Shown: positions 52,271-62,641 of the stretch, in pieces
How the letters are laid out: every line of letters begins with the position of its first letter
Numbering within the stretch: the stretch's first letter is position 1
Origin: Burkholderia ambifaria
GTDB taxonomy: Bacteria; Pseudomonadota; Gammaproteobacteria; Burkholderiales; Burkholderiaceae
Length of the DNA stretch: 64,000 bases
Reading direction: 5' to 3'
Assembly: GCF_001443045.1 (NCBI RefSeq)
Contig: NZ_LKPJ01000035.1
Location: forward strand, 1 to 64,000
Program-made: the position numbers and the translations under genes
Notes under the pieces: generated by a model
Told to the model about the DNA's origin: nothing
The model's input: only the letters and a program-made list of their open reading frames with translations
Databases searched by the model: none

Positions 52271-54496
52271 CTACAGCACCGCGACCACCTTCACGCGCCC
52301 TGGCTGCGCCGCCGCCGCGACCACCTGCCCGTCGACGCGCCGGAACGTCAGCGACACGGTTTCGTCGCCGACCCGCAGGTCGTCGATGCGCAGCCAGTCG
52401 ACGCCTTCAGGCAGCGCCGGGCGCTCGACGCGCACCTCGTGGCGTGCCGCGTCGACGCTCACGCCGAGACACGCCTGCAGCATCATGAACGGCGCACCGG
52501 CCGCCCATGCCTGCGGCAGGCATGCGACCGGATAGGCCGTCGGCGGTTCGCCGCGCCGCCGCGGGAACCCGCAGAACAGCTCCGGCAGCCGCATCTCGAA
52601 GCTCACCGCCGCCTCGAACAGCGCGCGCAACAGGTTCACCGCAGCCGTCTTGTCGCCGTAGCGCGCAAGCCCACGCGCGATCAGCGCATTGTCGTGCGGC
52701 CACACCGAACCGTTGTGATAGGCCATCGGGTTGAAGCGCGGCTGGCCGGCCGCGAGCGTGCGGATGCCCCAGCCGGTCTGGAACAGCGCCGAGCCGAGCA
52801 CGCCGGCCACCGCCGCGCCGCGCTCCGCGTCGGGCAGCCCGAACGCGAGCAGATGGCCCGCGTTCGACGCGAACACGCGGCACAGGTCGCCGTGACCGTC
52901 GAGCGCGATCCCGTAGAACTGGCCTTCCGGCATCCAGAACAACGCTTCGACCTGGTCACGCAGCGTCTTCGCGCGCAGTGCATAGCGCGTCGCATCGGCC
53001 GCGTGGCCGCGCCGGTGCGAGCACATCGACATCGCATCGAGCGCCGCGCACGCATACGCCTGCACTTCGACGAGCGCGATCGGGCCGTCGGGGAAGCGAC
53101 CGTCCGCGTGGAACACGGAATCGTGGCTGTCCTTCCAGCCCTGGTTCGCGAGACCGCGCTCCGATGTGCGCTGGTAATCGAGCAGCCCGTAAGGATTGCG
53201 GTCGCACTTGTCGATCACCCACTGCGCGGCGCGCTCGAGCGCGGGCCACAGTTCGTCGATCAACGCATCGTCGCCGGTGTGTTCGACGTACGCGCCGGCG
53301 AGCACGATGAACAGCGGGGTCGTATCGACACCGCCGTAATACAGCGCGAACGGCACCTCGCCCGTCGCGGCCATCTCGCTGCGGCGGAACTCGTGCATGA
53401 TCTTGCCGGGCTCCGCATCGCGAAACGCGGACGTCTCGCGTGCCTGATGCTCCGCGAGAAAGCGCAGCACGCCGCGCGCGAGCGACGGCTGCAGCCACAG
53501 CATCTGCAGCGACGTGATCACCGCGTCGCGGCCGAACGGCGTCGAGAACCACGGAATGCCCGCGTACGGATACGGCCCGGTGTCGAGCTGGGTCGTGAGC
53601 AGCCCGAGATCCGCGAGCGACCGGTCGAGCCACGCGTCGAACAGCGGATTGCCGGTGTTGACGCGCGCCATCGACTCGCGTCGCGAACGCATCTCGCGAT
53701 GCACGCCGACCAGCGCGGTGCGCAGCGCGACACGCCCGCACCCCGGGCCTTCGCCGTCGTGCGCCGGGCCGAGCGTCGCGTCGACGGTCAGGTAGATCGA
53801 CACGCACGCCTGCGCGGCGATCGTCAGCGTGTAATCGGCACGATCGACCGACAGCGTGTCGGGCGCCGGCGAGAAATGCACGGTCACGTTGCGCTCGACC
53901 TTGTCGAGGCCGTCGTAGCGCAGCCGTACCGCACCGGCGTCGACGCGCGGCGCGACCACCGTGCCGCGCTTCGGGCGCTGCGTGCCGCGCACTTCGAACA
54001 TGTCCTTGAAATCCGCCGCGAACGACAGCGACAGCGGCACCTCGGCCTCGCTCGCGCCGTAGTTCGTCAGCGTCAGCGCTTCATACAGCACGTCGCCCGC
54101 GAGCACGCGCATCCGTTCGATGTGGATCACGCCCTCGGGCGTCTCGTGGCCGCCGAGCGGCGGCAGCGGGCGGTTCGTCAGGTGCGCGGTGAACGACGCG
54201 TTGTCCGCGCTCGTCGCGCCCGACAGCAGCGACGGCGCGCGGCCGCCGAAGGTCAGACGCCATGTCGACAGCACGCGCATGTCGTCGACGAACAGGCCGT
54301 CGTCGTGACCGCCGATGTCGCCGAGCGCGTCGCCGACCACGAACGCGTCGCCGGATTTCAGCACGTACTGGTTGTTGCGCGCGAGCGCCTGCGGATCGGC
54401 TTCGGGCGCGATGAATGCGGGACCGGACGCTTGGGTCGGGGGGACAGGTGCGACTTGCGGCGCCTGCGTCGTGGTGGCTTCGGCATGATTCGGCAT
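52271..54496 (-). CDS. Glycogen-debranching-type enzyme (amylo-alpha-1,6-glucosidase-like)
   Basis: A 741-residue protein. An N-terminal beta domain ('FVVGDALGDIGGHDDGLFVDDMRVLSTWRL' region, residues 50-250) matches the bacterial glycogen debranching enzyme N-terminal domain. It is followed by an (alpha/alpha)6-barrel with 'AGIPWFSTPFGRDAVITSLQML', 'PFALYYGGVDTTPLFIVLAGAY', 'NQGWKDSHDSVFHADGR' and 'YHNGSVWPHDNALIARGLARYG'; the Asp/Glu-rich loops hold the likely acid/base residues. It probably removes alpha-1,6 branches or acts on other glucans. AGGAGC precedes the ATG. It stands alone, with no glg genes near. Confidence 0.88.
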   Translation of the reverse strand: MPNHAEATTTQAPQVAPVPPTQASGPAFIAPEADPQALARNNQYVLKSGDAFVVGDALGDIGGHDDGLFVDDMRVLSTWRLTFGGRAPSLLSGATSADNASFTAHLTNRPLPPLGGHETPEGVIHIERMRVLAGDVLYEALTLTNYGASEAEVPLSLSFAADFKDMFEVRGTQRPKRGTVVAPRVDAGAVRLRYDGLDKVERNVTVHFSPAPDTLSVDRADYTLTIAAQACVSIYLTVDATLGPAHDGEGPGCGRVALRTALVGVHREMRSRRESMARVNTGNPLFDAWLDRSLADLGLLTTQLDTGPYPYAGIPWFSTPFGRDAVITSLQMLWLQPSLARGVLRFLAEHQARETSAFRDAEPGKIMHEFRRSEMAATGEVPFALYYGGVDTTPLFIVLAGAYVEHTGDDALIDELWPALERAAQWVIDKCDRNPYGLLDYQRTSERGLANQGWKDSHDSVFHADGRFPDGPIALVEVQAYACAALDAMSMCSHRRGHAADATRYALRAKTLRDQVEALFWMPEGQFYGIALDGHGDLCRVFASNAGHLLAFGLPDAERGAAVAGVLGSALFQTGWGIRTLAAGQPRFNPMAYHNGSVWPHDNALIARGLARYGDKTAAVNLLRALFEAAVSFEMRLPELFCGFPRRRGEPPTAYPVACLPQAWAAGAPFMMLQACLGVSVDAARHEVRVERPALPEGVDWLRIDDLRVGDETVSLTFRRVDGQVVAAAAQPGRVKVVAVL

Positions 54497-54583
54497 CGAT
54501 GCTCCTGTGTCGAGACGCAACGCGCAGCGCGCGTCGCGTGTTTCGCACAGGATAGGCCAGAACGGGCCACGTGCGCAGCGACG

Positions 54584-54626
54584 AAAAAGACGCGCCCCCA
54601 TGCGGCATTGCCATCGCCGCATGGGG
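54584..54626 (-). terminator. Intrinsic terminator of the autotransporter gene
   Basis: CCCCATGCGGC (54596-54606) and GCCGCATGGGG (54616-54626) form a perfect 11-bp stem with a 9-base loop. On the minus strand the stem is followed after seven bases by a run of five T residues (54588-54584). It lies 27 bp beyond the autotransporter stop. Confidence 0.85.
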
Positions 54627-54652
54627 TCGCGAACACGCATATCAGGCGTCGG

Positions 54653-57600
54653 TCAGAACCTCCACAGGAGGTTGCCGAGCACCGCGTTGTCGCGCACGCC
54701 GCTGCCGTACTGGCCGCTGAACGTGAGGCCGAGCGTCAGGCGCCTGGTGATGTTCGCGTCGATACCCGCTTCGAGCACCGCGCTGTCGCGAGCAATCGGC
54801 ACGCCCGACACCTGGAACGACGTGCCGCCATTCGCGAACGTGAACGCCGACGACGGCCGCACGTTGCCGAACGCATGCCGCCAGCCGACCGTTCCGCGTG
54901 CGGTGAACGTGCCGCTCGCGATCGTGCCGAGCTGCGACGCGGCGCGCAGGCCGAGTGTCGAGAAACCGACGTGGGTCGTCTGGCCACCGGCCTGCAGCGC
55001 GGCCGCACCGCCGCTTTCCGTATAGCCGTCGGTATGCAGGTTCACATAGGCCAGGCCGGCGAACGGTTCGAGCGCGACCGGCCCGACCGGCAGCGCGTAG
55101 CCGACTTCGCCGAACACTTGCGCGGAATTCGCGTTGTAGCCGGCCGAATCGTGATCGGAGAAGCCCGCGAAGCCCGGATAGCGATCGCTATTGATCCGGT
55201 ACCACGTGTATGACGCGCCGCCGCGCACGCCGAGCGCACCGTACTGGGCACCGCCGTACAGCGACAGGTAGTAGCTGTTGACCGACGCGGACGAACTCTG
55301 GTCGTTGTCGAGCGAGCTGTGCGTGACGCCCGCGGCCAGGCCGGCACGCCACTTGTCGTTGAGCGCCATGTCGGCACCGGCGATGAAGCCCGTCATGCTG
55401 CGGTTGATCGTCGACGCGTTGTCGTCGCCCGCGAGCCGGCTGCGGCCGCCGAACGCCTGCCCCCAGACCACCGGCTGATAAGGCGTGCCGCCGTAGCAGC
55501 CCTCGCGCGAGCCGATCCGGCGTTCCGGCGGCAGCGTCGGGTCGGCGACGCCGGCCGTGTTGTCGCCGCACAGCGCGGTGCCGCCCGACGACAGCGCGGC
55601 GAGCGGCCCCGACCCCGGCGCGAGACCCTGGCGCACGCGATCGGTCACCGCATCGCGCACGTAGCGGCTGTCGAGCAGCAGCATGCTCTTCAGGCTCGCC
55701 TGCAGTTCGCCGTCGAGCATCCCGTAGGCCCGGCGCGCGGTGGCCGCATCGGTCGTCAGCACCGTGTCGTACAGCGTGTTGCCCGCGCCGAGCCCGCCGA
55801 TCGCGGTCGCGACCGCGCGCTGGTTCGGCGTCGTCGCGACATCGGGCAGCGACGTGCCGTTCGCGACGAGCCGCAGGTACACGTGGCCCGGATCGTAGCT
55901 GAGCGTCGGCATGAGGAACGCGTAGTTCGAACTCACCTGGCTGAACGTGCCCTGCACGCCCGACGATGCGCTGAGGATCGTGTACGTCGTGCTCGGCTGG
56001 TAGCTGGCCTGGTTCGCGAGCACCTGCACGGTGCCACCGTTCAACGTGGCCGTGCCGCTCGCCGCGATGCTGCCGCTCTGCTGCGGCGTGACCGCGACCT
56101 GCAGCGTCGAGCCCGGCTGGAACGTGACGTTGCCGGCGACGTTCAGCGCCGCGCCCGGCTGCGACGCGGCCGCGAACGCACCGCTCTGGACCACGACGCC
56201 GCCGACGGTGCCGATACCCGTCAGCGTCGCGCCGTTCTGCACGGTCACGGTCGACTGGCCGAGCGAACCGTCGACGGCGAGCGTGCCCGCGGCGACGGTC
56301 GTCGGACCGCTCAGCGTATTGGTGCCGGTCAGCGTCAGCTGTCCGCTGCCGGCCTGGGTCAGCGAACCGGTGCCGGACAGCACGCTCGCGAGCGTCACGT
56401 TGGCGGACTGGTTGACGATCAGTGCGCCGTTGTCGACGACATTGCCGACCACGCTGCCCGACGTGCCGCCGTTGCCGAGCTGCAGCGTGCCGCCCGACGC
56501 GATCGTCGTGCCGCCCGTGTACGTGTTGCTGCCGGTCAGCGTCTGCGTGCCGGTGCCTGCGACCGTGAGGCCGCCGGTGCCGCCGATGACCCCGCCGAAT
56601 GTGCCGTTGCCGCTGCCGTTCAGCGCCAGCGCGTTCGCGCCGAGATTCACGGTGCTGCCGGCCGCCCCCGACAGCGCGCCGATCGTCTGCGCGCCCGACG
56701 CGCCGCTCACGTCGAACGTCGCGCCCGTGCCCGCGAGATGCACCGCGCCTGTCGATGCAAGGCTGCCGCCCGAACCGAGCGCGAGCGTGCTGCCGCCGTT
56801 GATCGTCGTGCCGCCCGTATACGTGTTCGCGCCCGTCAGCGTTTGCGTACCGGTACCCGCGAGCGTCACGCCGCCAGTGCCGCCGATTGCACCGCCGAAC
56901 GTGCTGGTGCCGCTGCCGTTCAGTGTCAGCGCGTTCGCGCCGAGGTTCACGGTGCTGCCTGTCGCCCCCGACAGCGCGCCGAGCGTCTGCGCGCCCGACG
57001 CGCCGCTCAGGTCGAACGTCGCGCCCGTACCCGCGAGGTTCACCGTGCTGCCCGATGCGAGGCTGCCCCCCGAACCGAGCGCGAGCGTACTGCCACCGTT
57101 GATCGTCGTGCCACCGGTATACGTGTTCGCGCCCGTCAGCGTCTGAATGCCGGTGCCCGCGAGCGTCAGGCCGCCGGTGCCGCCGATCGCGCCGCCGAAC
57201 GTGCCGTTGCCGCTGCCGTTCAGCGTCAGCGCATTCGCGCCGAGGTTCACGTTCGTGCCGGCCGCGCCGCTCAGCGTGCCGAGCGTCTGCGCACCCGATG
57301 CGCCGCTCAGGTCGAAGGTCGCGCCCGTGCCCGCGAGGTTCACCGTGCTGCCCGATGCGAGGCTGCCGCCCGCAGCGAGCGCGAGCGTGCTGCCGCCGTT
57401 GATCGTCGTGCCACCCGTGTACGTGTTCGCGCCCGTCAGCGTCTGCGTACCGGTACCCGCGACCGTCACGGCACCCGTGCCGCCGATCGTCCCGCCGAAC
57501 GTGCCGTTGCCGCTGCCGTTCAGCGTCAGCGCGTTCGCACCGAGGTTCACGGTGCTGCCTGTCGCCCCCGACAGTTCGCCGATCGTCTGCGTGCCCGCTG

Positions 57601-60600
57601 CACCGCTCACGTCGAACGTCGCACCCGCGCCGGCCAGGTTCACCGAGCCCGTCGATGCGAGGCTGCCGCCCGCACCCAGTGCGAGCGCGCTGCCACCATT
57701 GATCGTCGTGCCGCCGGTATAGGTGTTCGCCCCCGTCAGCGTCTGCGTGCCGGTGCCCGCGAGCGTCAGGCTGCCGGTGCCGCCGATCGCACCGCCGAAC
57801 GTGTCGTTGCCGCTGCCGCTCAGCGTCAGCGCATTCGCGCCGAGGTTCACGTTCGTGCCGGCCGTGCCGGTCAGTGCGCCGATCGTCTGCGCACCCGACG
57901 CACCGCCCAGGTCGAACGTCGCACCCGCGCCGGCCAGGTTCACCGAGCCCGTCGATGCGAGACTGCCGCCTGCACCCAGTGCGAGCGTGCTGCCACCGTT
58001 GATCGTCGTGCCGCCCGTGTAGGTGTTCGCACCGGACAGCGTTTGCGTGCCGGTACCCGCAAGCGTCAGGCCGCCGATGCCGCCGATGACGCCGCTGAAC
58101 GTGCCGCTGGCGATCCCGCCCAGCGTCAGCGTATTGCCGCCGAGGCTAACGTTCGTGCCGGCCACGCCCGACAACGCGCCGAGCGTCTGCCCGCCCGACG
58201 CGCCGCTCAGGTCGAGCGTCGCGCCGGCCCCCGCAAGATTCATCGCGCCGGTCGCGGCAAGGCTGCCGCCCGTGCCGATCGCGAGCGTCCCCGCGTTGAT
58301 CGTCGTGCCGCCCGTGTAGGTGTTCGCACCCGTCAGCGTGGTCGTCGCCGCGCCGTCCTTCACGAGCGCGCCCGTACCGGAAATCGCACCACTCAGCCCG
58401 AGTGCGTTGCTGCCGCCGAGCGTCAACGTCGCGCCCGTGCCGAGATCGATCGCGTTGGCGACCGACAGGCTCGCGTTCGTATCGAGCGTCGCCGCGCCGC
58501 CGGCCGTCACCGTGCCGGTACCCAGCGCCGCGTTGTTGCCGAGCACCACGGCACCGCTGTTCAGGTTCGTGCCGCCCGTATAGGTATTCGCGCCGTTCAG
58601 CGTCTGCGTGCCGGTGCCCGCGAGCGTCAGGCTGCCGGTGCCGTCGATGACGCCGCCGAACGTGCCGCTTGCCGTCCCGCCCAGCGTCAGCGCGTTGCCG
58701 CCCAGACTGATGTTCGTCCCCGCGACGCCGGACAGCGCGCCGAGCGTCTGCGCACCCGACGCAGCGCTCAGGTCGAGCGTCGCGCCGGCTCCCGCGAGAT
58801 TCATCGTGCCGGTCGCGGCAAGGCTGCCGCCCGCGCCGATCGCCAGTGTCCCCGCGTTGATCGTCGTGCCGCCCGTATAGGTGTTCGTGCCCGTCAGCGT
58901 CGTGGTGGCCGCACCGTCCTTCACGAGCGCCCCCGTACCGGAGATCGCACCACTCAACCCGAGTGCGTTGCTGCCGCCGAGCGTGAGCGTCGCGCCCGTG
59001 CCGAGATCGATCGCATTGGCGACCGACAGGCTCGCATTCGTATCGAGCGTCGCCGCGCCGCCGACGGTCAGCGTGCCGGTGCCGAGTGCCCCATTGTTGC
59101 CGAGGACGAGGCTGCCGCTGTTCAGGTTCGTGCCACCCGTATAGGTATTCGCGCCGTTCAGCGTCTGCGTGCCGGTGCCCGCGAGCGTCAGGCTGCCGGT
59201 GCCGTCGATGACCCCGCCGAACGTGCCGCTTGCCGCCCCGCCCAGCGTCAGCGCGCTGGCGCCGAGGGTCACGTTCGTGCCGGCCCCGCCCGACAGCGCG
59301 CCGATCGACTGTGCTCCGCCTGCGCTGATGTCGAGCGTGGCGCCCGGATTGACCAGGTTCACCGTCCCCGTGGACGACAGGCTGCCGCCCGCGCCGATCG
59401 CGAGCGTCCCGGCGTTGATCGTCGTGCCGCCCGTGTACGTGTTCGCACCCGTCAGCGTCGTGGTCGCCGCGCCGTCCTTCACGAGCGCACCGGTACCGGA
59501 GATCACGCCGCTCAGCCCGAGTGCATTGCTGCCGCCGAGCGTGAGCGTCGCGCTCGTACCGAGATCGATCGCGTTGCCGACCGACAGGTTCGTGGTCGTA
59601 TCGAGCGTCGCCGCGCCGCCGACAGTCAGTGCCCCCGTGCCGAGCGCCGCACCGTTGCCCAGCACGAGGCCGCCCGCATTCAGCGTCGTGCCACCCGAGT
59701 AGGTGTTCGCGCCGGACAGCGTCAGCGTCGCCGCACCATCCTTCACGAGCCCGCCCGCGCCGGCGATCGTGCCGCCCAGCCCGAGATCGGTGCTGCCGGC
59801 GAGCGTGAGCGTCGTGCCGGTGGCGACGTTGATGTCGTTCGCGAGCGCCACGTTGTTGGTCGTATCGAGCGTCGACGAACCGTTGACGTTGACCGCGCCG
59901 AAACCCAGCGCCGTGTTGCTGCCGACGACGACGTTGCTGCTGTTCAGGTTCGTGCCGCCCGTATAGGTATTCGTGCCGGTCAGCGCCTGCGTGCCTGTGC
60001 CGGACAGCGTCAAGCCGCCCGTGCCGCCGATCGTGCCGCCGTAGGTCGTATTGCCGCTGCCGTCGAGCGTCAGCGCATTCGCGCCGAGGTTCACGTTCGT
60101 GCCCGCCGCGCCGGCCAGCGAACCGATCGTCTGCGCCCCCGTCGTACCGCTCAGGTCGAACGTCGCGCCCGCACCGGCGAGGTTGACGGTGCCCGTGGAC
60201 GAGAGGCTGCCGCCCGCACCCAGCGCCAGCGTGCCGCTGTTGATCATCGTGTCGCCCGTATACGTGTTCGCGCCGGTCAGCGTCGTGGTCGCCGCGCCGT
60301 TCTTCACGAGGCCGCCGGTGCCGCTGATCGTGCCGGCCAGGCCGAGATCGTTGCTGCCGCCGAGCGTCAGTGTCGCGCCCGTGGCGAGATTAACTGCGTT
60401 GCCGAGCGTCACGTTCGTGCTCGTGTCGAGCGTCGCCGACGCGTTGACGTTCAGCGCGCCCGAGCCGAGCGCCCCGTTGTTGCCGACCACGAGACCGCCG
60501 GCGTTCAGGTTCGTGCCGCCCGTGTAGGTGTTCGCGCCCGACAGCGTCAGCGTGCCGCCGTCGTTCTTCGTCAGCGCGCCGCCGCCCGTCACCGTGCCCG

Positions 60601-61753
60601 ACAGCGTGAGCCCGGTCGCGCCCTGCACCGCCAACCCGCCCGCGCCGAGATCCACGTTGTTGCTGACGTCGAGCCCGGCGGCACCCGCCTGCAGCGCACC
60701 GCCGGTGGCCGTGATCGTGCCCGTGCCGAGCGACGCGTTGTCGCCGATGATCGCGACGCCGCCCGACAGCGTCGCGTCCTGCGCGGACGATGCGCCATTG
60801 ATCGTCCAGTTGCCGCTCGTGACGTCCAGGTGATTGAAGTTGATGTAGTTGTTGACCGCGATGGTGCCGTTTGCCGACGCGCCTTGCTGCAGCACCAGCG
60901 TGTTGTTGCCGCCGGCGCCGCCGTCGACGGTGCCGGTTGCCGCGACGCCGAGCGTGACCGGGCCGACCGTGATGTTGAACGCGCCGCCCGTGCCGCCCGC
61001 CGTGTTGACCGACGAGCCCGTCACGGCATTGAACGTGTTGGCGCTGTTCGCGCCCATCGACACGCTGCCGTTGATCGTGCCCGAGTTGGTAAAGGTATTG
61101 CCCTGCCCGGGCGTGCCGTTCGAACCGAGCGATACGCGGCCGGTGATCGTCCCGCTGTTCGACATGTTGACCTGGCCGCCGCCGTATGCGGCGACCACGG
61201 GCGCGTCCGCGCCGACCAGCGTTGCGCCGACCAGCGGGGTGGAGCCGATCGAACCGGTGTTCGTGATGTTGGAGACGCCGCCCGTGCCGTTCTGGACCGA
61301 CAGCGCCATACCCGTCACGCCACTGATCGCGACACCGGTCGAGCCGTTCATCGTGCCGTTGTTGGTCACGGTCGTGGTGCTCGCCGCCGCGTTGCCGACC
61401 ACCGTGCCGCTCGACAGCACGCCGAGGCCGCTGCCGAGCACGGTCGGATCGATGGTGCCGTTGTTGGTCAGCGTGACATTGCTGCCGGTCAGCGACATCG
61501 CGGTGCCGCCGACGCCGAGCAGCACGCCGACGCTCGCGCCGGGATTGACCGTGACGTTCAGGTTGTTGGCGCTGTTCGAATAGCTGGGCGCCAGCGGATT
61601 CGCGACACCCGAACAGGTCACCGTGGTGCCTGCCGCCGAGCAGAATGCGTACGCGGGAACGATGCCCGCGCCGGACAACGCAAGGAAAACGCCGGTCGGC
61701 AACAGGAATCTCGGAAACGACTCTCCACTCTTCTTCGAATGCGCGATATTCAT
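54653..61753 (-). CDS. Giant autotransporter (type Va) with about 16 passenger repeats
   Basis: A 2,366-residue surface protein. It has a signal peptide ending 'VPAYA' (residue 36), a beta-helical passenger, and a C-terminal autotransporter beta-barrel (about residues 2095-2366, 'WGQAFGGRSRLAGDDNAS' to the final 'LLWRF'). Between about residues 400 and 1800 the passenger has about 16 copies of an autotransporter-associated repeat marked by 'NTYTGGT', many with 'LAGTGTQTL' and 'GSVNLAGAGATFDL'. Five consecutive units are exactly 300 bp (100 residues) long. Ser/Gly/Thr/Ala richness suggests an adhesin or biofilm protein. I use the ATG at 61753; an in-frame ATG 63 bases upstream would spoil the signal peptide. 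Confidence 0.93.
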   Translation of the reverse strand: MNIAHSKKSGESFPRFLLPTGVFLALSGAGIVPAYAFCSAAGTTVTCSGVANPLAPSYSNSANNLNVTVNPGASVGVLLGVGGTAMSLTGSNVTLTNNGTIDPTVLGSGLGVLSSGTVVGNAAASTTTVTNNGTMNGSTGVAISGVTGMALSVQNGTGGVSNITNTGSIGSTPLVGATLVGADAPVVAAYGGGQVNMSNSGTITGRVSLGSNGTPGQGNTFTNSGTINGSVSMGANSANTFNAVTGSSVNTAGGTGGAFNITVGPVTLGVAATGTVDGGAGGNNTLVLQQGASANGTIAVNNYINFNHLDVTSGNWTINGASSAQDATLSGGVAIIGDNASLGTGTITATGGALQAGAAGLDVSNNVDLGAGGLAVQGATGLTLSGTVTGGGALTKNDGGTLTLSGANTYTGGTNLNAGGLVVGNNGALGSGALNVNASATLDTSTNVTLGNAVNLATGATLTLGGSNDLGLAGTISGTGGLVKNGAATTTLTGANTYTGDTMINSGTLALGAGGSLSSTGTVNLAGAGATFDLSGTTGAQTIGSLAGAAGTNVNLGANALTLDGSGNTTYGGTIGGTGGLTLSGTGTQALTGTNTYTGGTNLNSSNVVVGSNTALGFGAVNVNGSSTLDTTNNVALANDINVATGTTLTLAGSTDLGLGGTIAGAGGLVKDGAATLTLSGANTYSGGTTLNAGGLVLGNGAALGTGALTVGGAATLDTTTNLSVGNAIDLGTSATLTLGGSNALGLSGVISGTGALVKDGAATTTLTGANTYTGGTTINAGTLAIGAGGSLSSTGTVNLVNPGATLDISAGGAQSIGALSGGAGTNVTLGASALTLGGAASGTFGGVIDGTGSLTLAGTGTQTLNGANTYTGGTNLNSGSLVLGNNGALGTGTLTVGGAATLDTNASLSVANAIDLGTGATLTLGGSNALGLSGAISGTGALVKDGAATTTLTGTNTYTGGTTINAGTLAIGAGGSLAATGTMNLAGAGATLDLSAASGAQTLGALSGVAGTNISLGGNALTLGGTASGTFGGVIDGTGSLTLAGTGTQTLNGANTYTGGTNLNSGAVVLGNNAALGTGTVTAGGAATLDTNASLSVANAIDLGTGATLTLGGSNALGLSGAISGTGALVKDGAATTTLTGANTYTGGTTINAGTLAIGTGGSLAATGAMNLAGAGATLDLSGASGGQTLGALSGVAGTNVSLGGNTLTLGGIASGTFSGVIGGIGGLTLAGTGTQTLSGANTYTGGTTINGGSTLALGAGGSLASTGSVNLAGAGATFDLGGASGAQTIGALTGTAGTNVNLGANALTLSGSGNDTFGGAIGGTGSLTLAGTGTQTLTGANTYTGGTTINGGSALALGAGGSLASTGSVNLAGAGATFDVSGAAGTQTIGELSGATGSTVNLGANALTLNGSGNGTFGGTIGGTGAVTVAGTGTQTLTGANTYTGGTTINGGSTLALAAGGSLASGSTVNLAGTGATFDLSGASGAQTLGTLSGAAGTNVNLGANALTLNGSGNGTFGGAIGGTGGLTLAGTGIQTLTGANTYTGGTTINGGSTLALGSGGSLASGSTVNLAGTGATFDLSGASGAQTLGALSGATGSTVNLGANALTLNGSGTSTFGGAIGGTGGVTLAGTGTQTLTGANTYTGGTTINGGSTLALGSGGSLASTGAVHLAGTGATFDVSGASGAQTIGALSGAAGSTVNLGANALALNGSGNGTFGGVIGGTGGLTVAGTGTQTLTGSNTYTGGTTIASGGTLQLGNGGTSGSVVGNVVDNGALIVNQSANVTLASVLSGTGSLTQAGSGQLTLTGTNTLSGPTTVAAGTLAVDGSLGQSTVTVQNGATLTGIGTVGGVVVQSGAFAAASQPGAALNVAGNVTFQPGSTLQVAVTPQQSGSIAASGTATLNGGTVQVLANQASYQPSTTYTILSASSGVQGTFSQVSSNYAFLMPTLSYDPGHVYLRLVANGTSLPDVATTPNQRAVATAIGGLGAGNTLYDTVLTTDAATARRAYGMLDGELQASLKSMLLLDSRYVRDAVTDRVRQGLAPGSGPLAALSSGGTALCGDNTAGVADPTLPPERRIGSREGCYGGTPYQPVVWGQAFGGRSRLAGDDNASTINRSMTGFIAGADMALNDKWRAGLAAGVTHSSLDNDQSSSASVNSYYLSLYGGAQYGALGVRGGASYTWYRINSDRYPGFAGFSDHDSAGYNANSAQVFGEVGYALPVGPVALEPFAGLAYVNLHTDGYTESGGAAALQAGGQTTHVGFSTLGLRAASQLGTIASGTFTARGTVGWRHAFGNVRPSSAFTFANGGTSFQVSGVPIARDSAVLEAGIDANITRRLTLGLTFSGQYGSGVRDNAVLGNLLWRF
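56521..58020. repeat. Tandem 300-bp DNA repeats inside the autotransporter gene
   Basis: The anchor encoding NTYTGGT recurs at 56521, 56821, 57121, 57421, 57721 and 58021, giving five units of exactly 300 bp with very similar sequence. Less regular units (about 259-300 bp) continue to about 60530. Such near-identical tandem units can expand or contract by recombination and are prone to assembly error. Confidence 0.85.
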
Positions 61754-62641
61754 CCTTCCCCCTCGGCATCGGCATGACCGCTGAATCGCGCGACGACTGC
61801 GGAAAATCCGGGGCAAAAGCGTGCCCTCCGGCGGTCGCGGTACGACGTCGGTTTATTCATGAATGAACTACGAGTTAATCGATTCTCGTTTGCGAATGAA
61901 AAACTAGCCGGATGACACAACCCTGGCCCCTTATTATTTATGCAGTGATTTTCTGGTTGATTTGATTGCCGCCCGCCTTTTGTCAGACAAGGCTAGTTCA
62001 AAAGAAGATGGTTTTCCAGTCGATATTCAGCGATTGGAGCCACGCCTGTGTGGTGCGTATTTTTTACTTGATTTTGTGCACCCACAATCGAATCCCGGGA
62101 TATTCCGGTAATTTCGCGCGATTTCCGGAAAAGGTATCCGAGACTTGCGATCAGTGAAAACACCGATACTTCCACGGGGTCGACAGCAAGATTTGCGTTG
62201 CGCGATATGTGCAGGATCACGCCGCTGGCGCAGATAATCGCAGAACGTTTTGATGCGCCGCTCAGGAGCGGAGCATTTTCAAGATCCTGCAGATCACTTT
62301 CAAATCCGGCTGCGCCTGAAACCTGCAATCCCGATCGTCGCCATTTATTTGGCGACGACGGTACCGATCCCATCAACGGAGTGGCGCACTTGATGCAGCC
62401 TGAAACGGCGAGAAAATCCGAAGCGGGAAAGGATGCGGCATAGATAATCGAAACCCGGCCCGCGTGCGGCAGAAATCGGATAGGCAGCGGATGTTCGCGC
62501 GCACTTGCATGTCCAGATCTCGAGATCGAGATCGACATGACGTGCCAAGCGTATCCGGAGACATCGGACGACGTTCGGCATGCTGGAGGGTCGGGGTTCG
62601 AAAGACTTTCAAGGAACGTCAACGGGCCGGCGCGGCCGGCG
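61754..62641. other. A/T-richer non-coding region upstream of the autotransporter
   Basis: About 890 bp without a supportable gene. The part from 61855 to 62160 is markedly A/T-rich (for example CCCCTTATTATTTATGCAG near 61930), unlike the rest of the window, and probably contains the autotransporter promoter. A 242-codon open frame on the minus strand crosses the region but lacks a ribosome binding site and recognisable domains. Confidence 0.45.

Noticed and set aside
55319-61777. 2,152-codon open frame on the plus strand
   Set aside because: It is exactly opposite the autotransporter, its composition (Arg/Ala-rich, low complexity) mirrors the repeats, and it has no recognisable domain or ribosome binding site.
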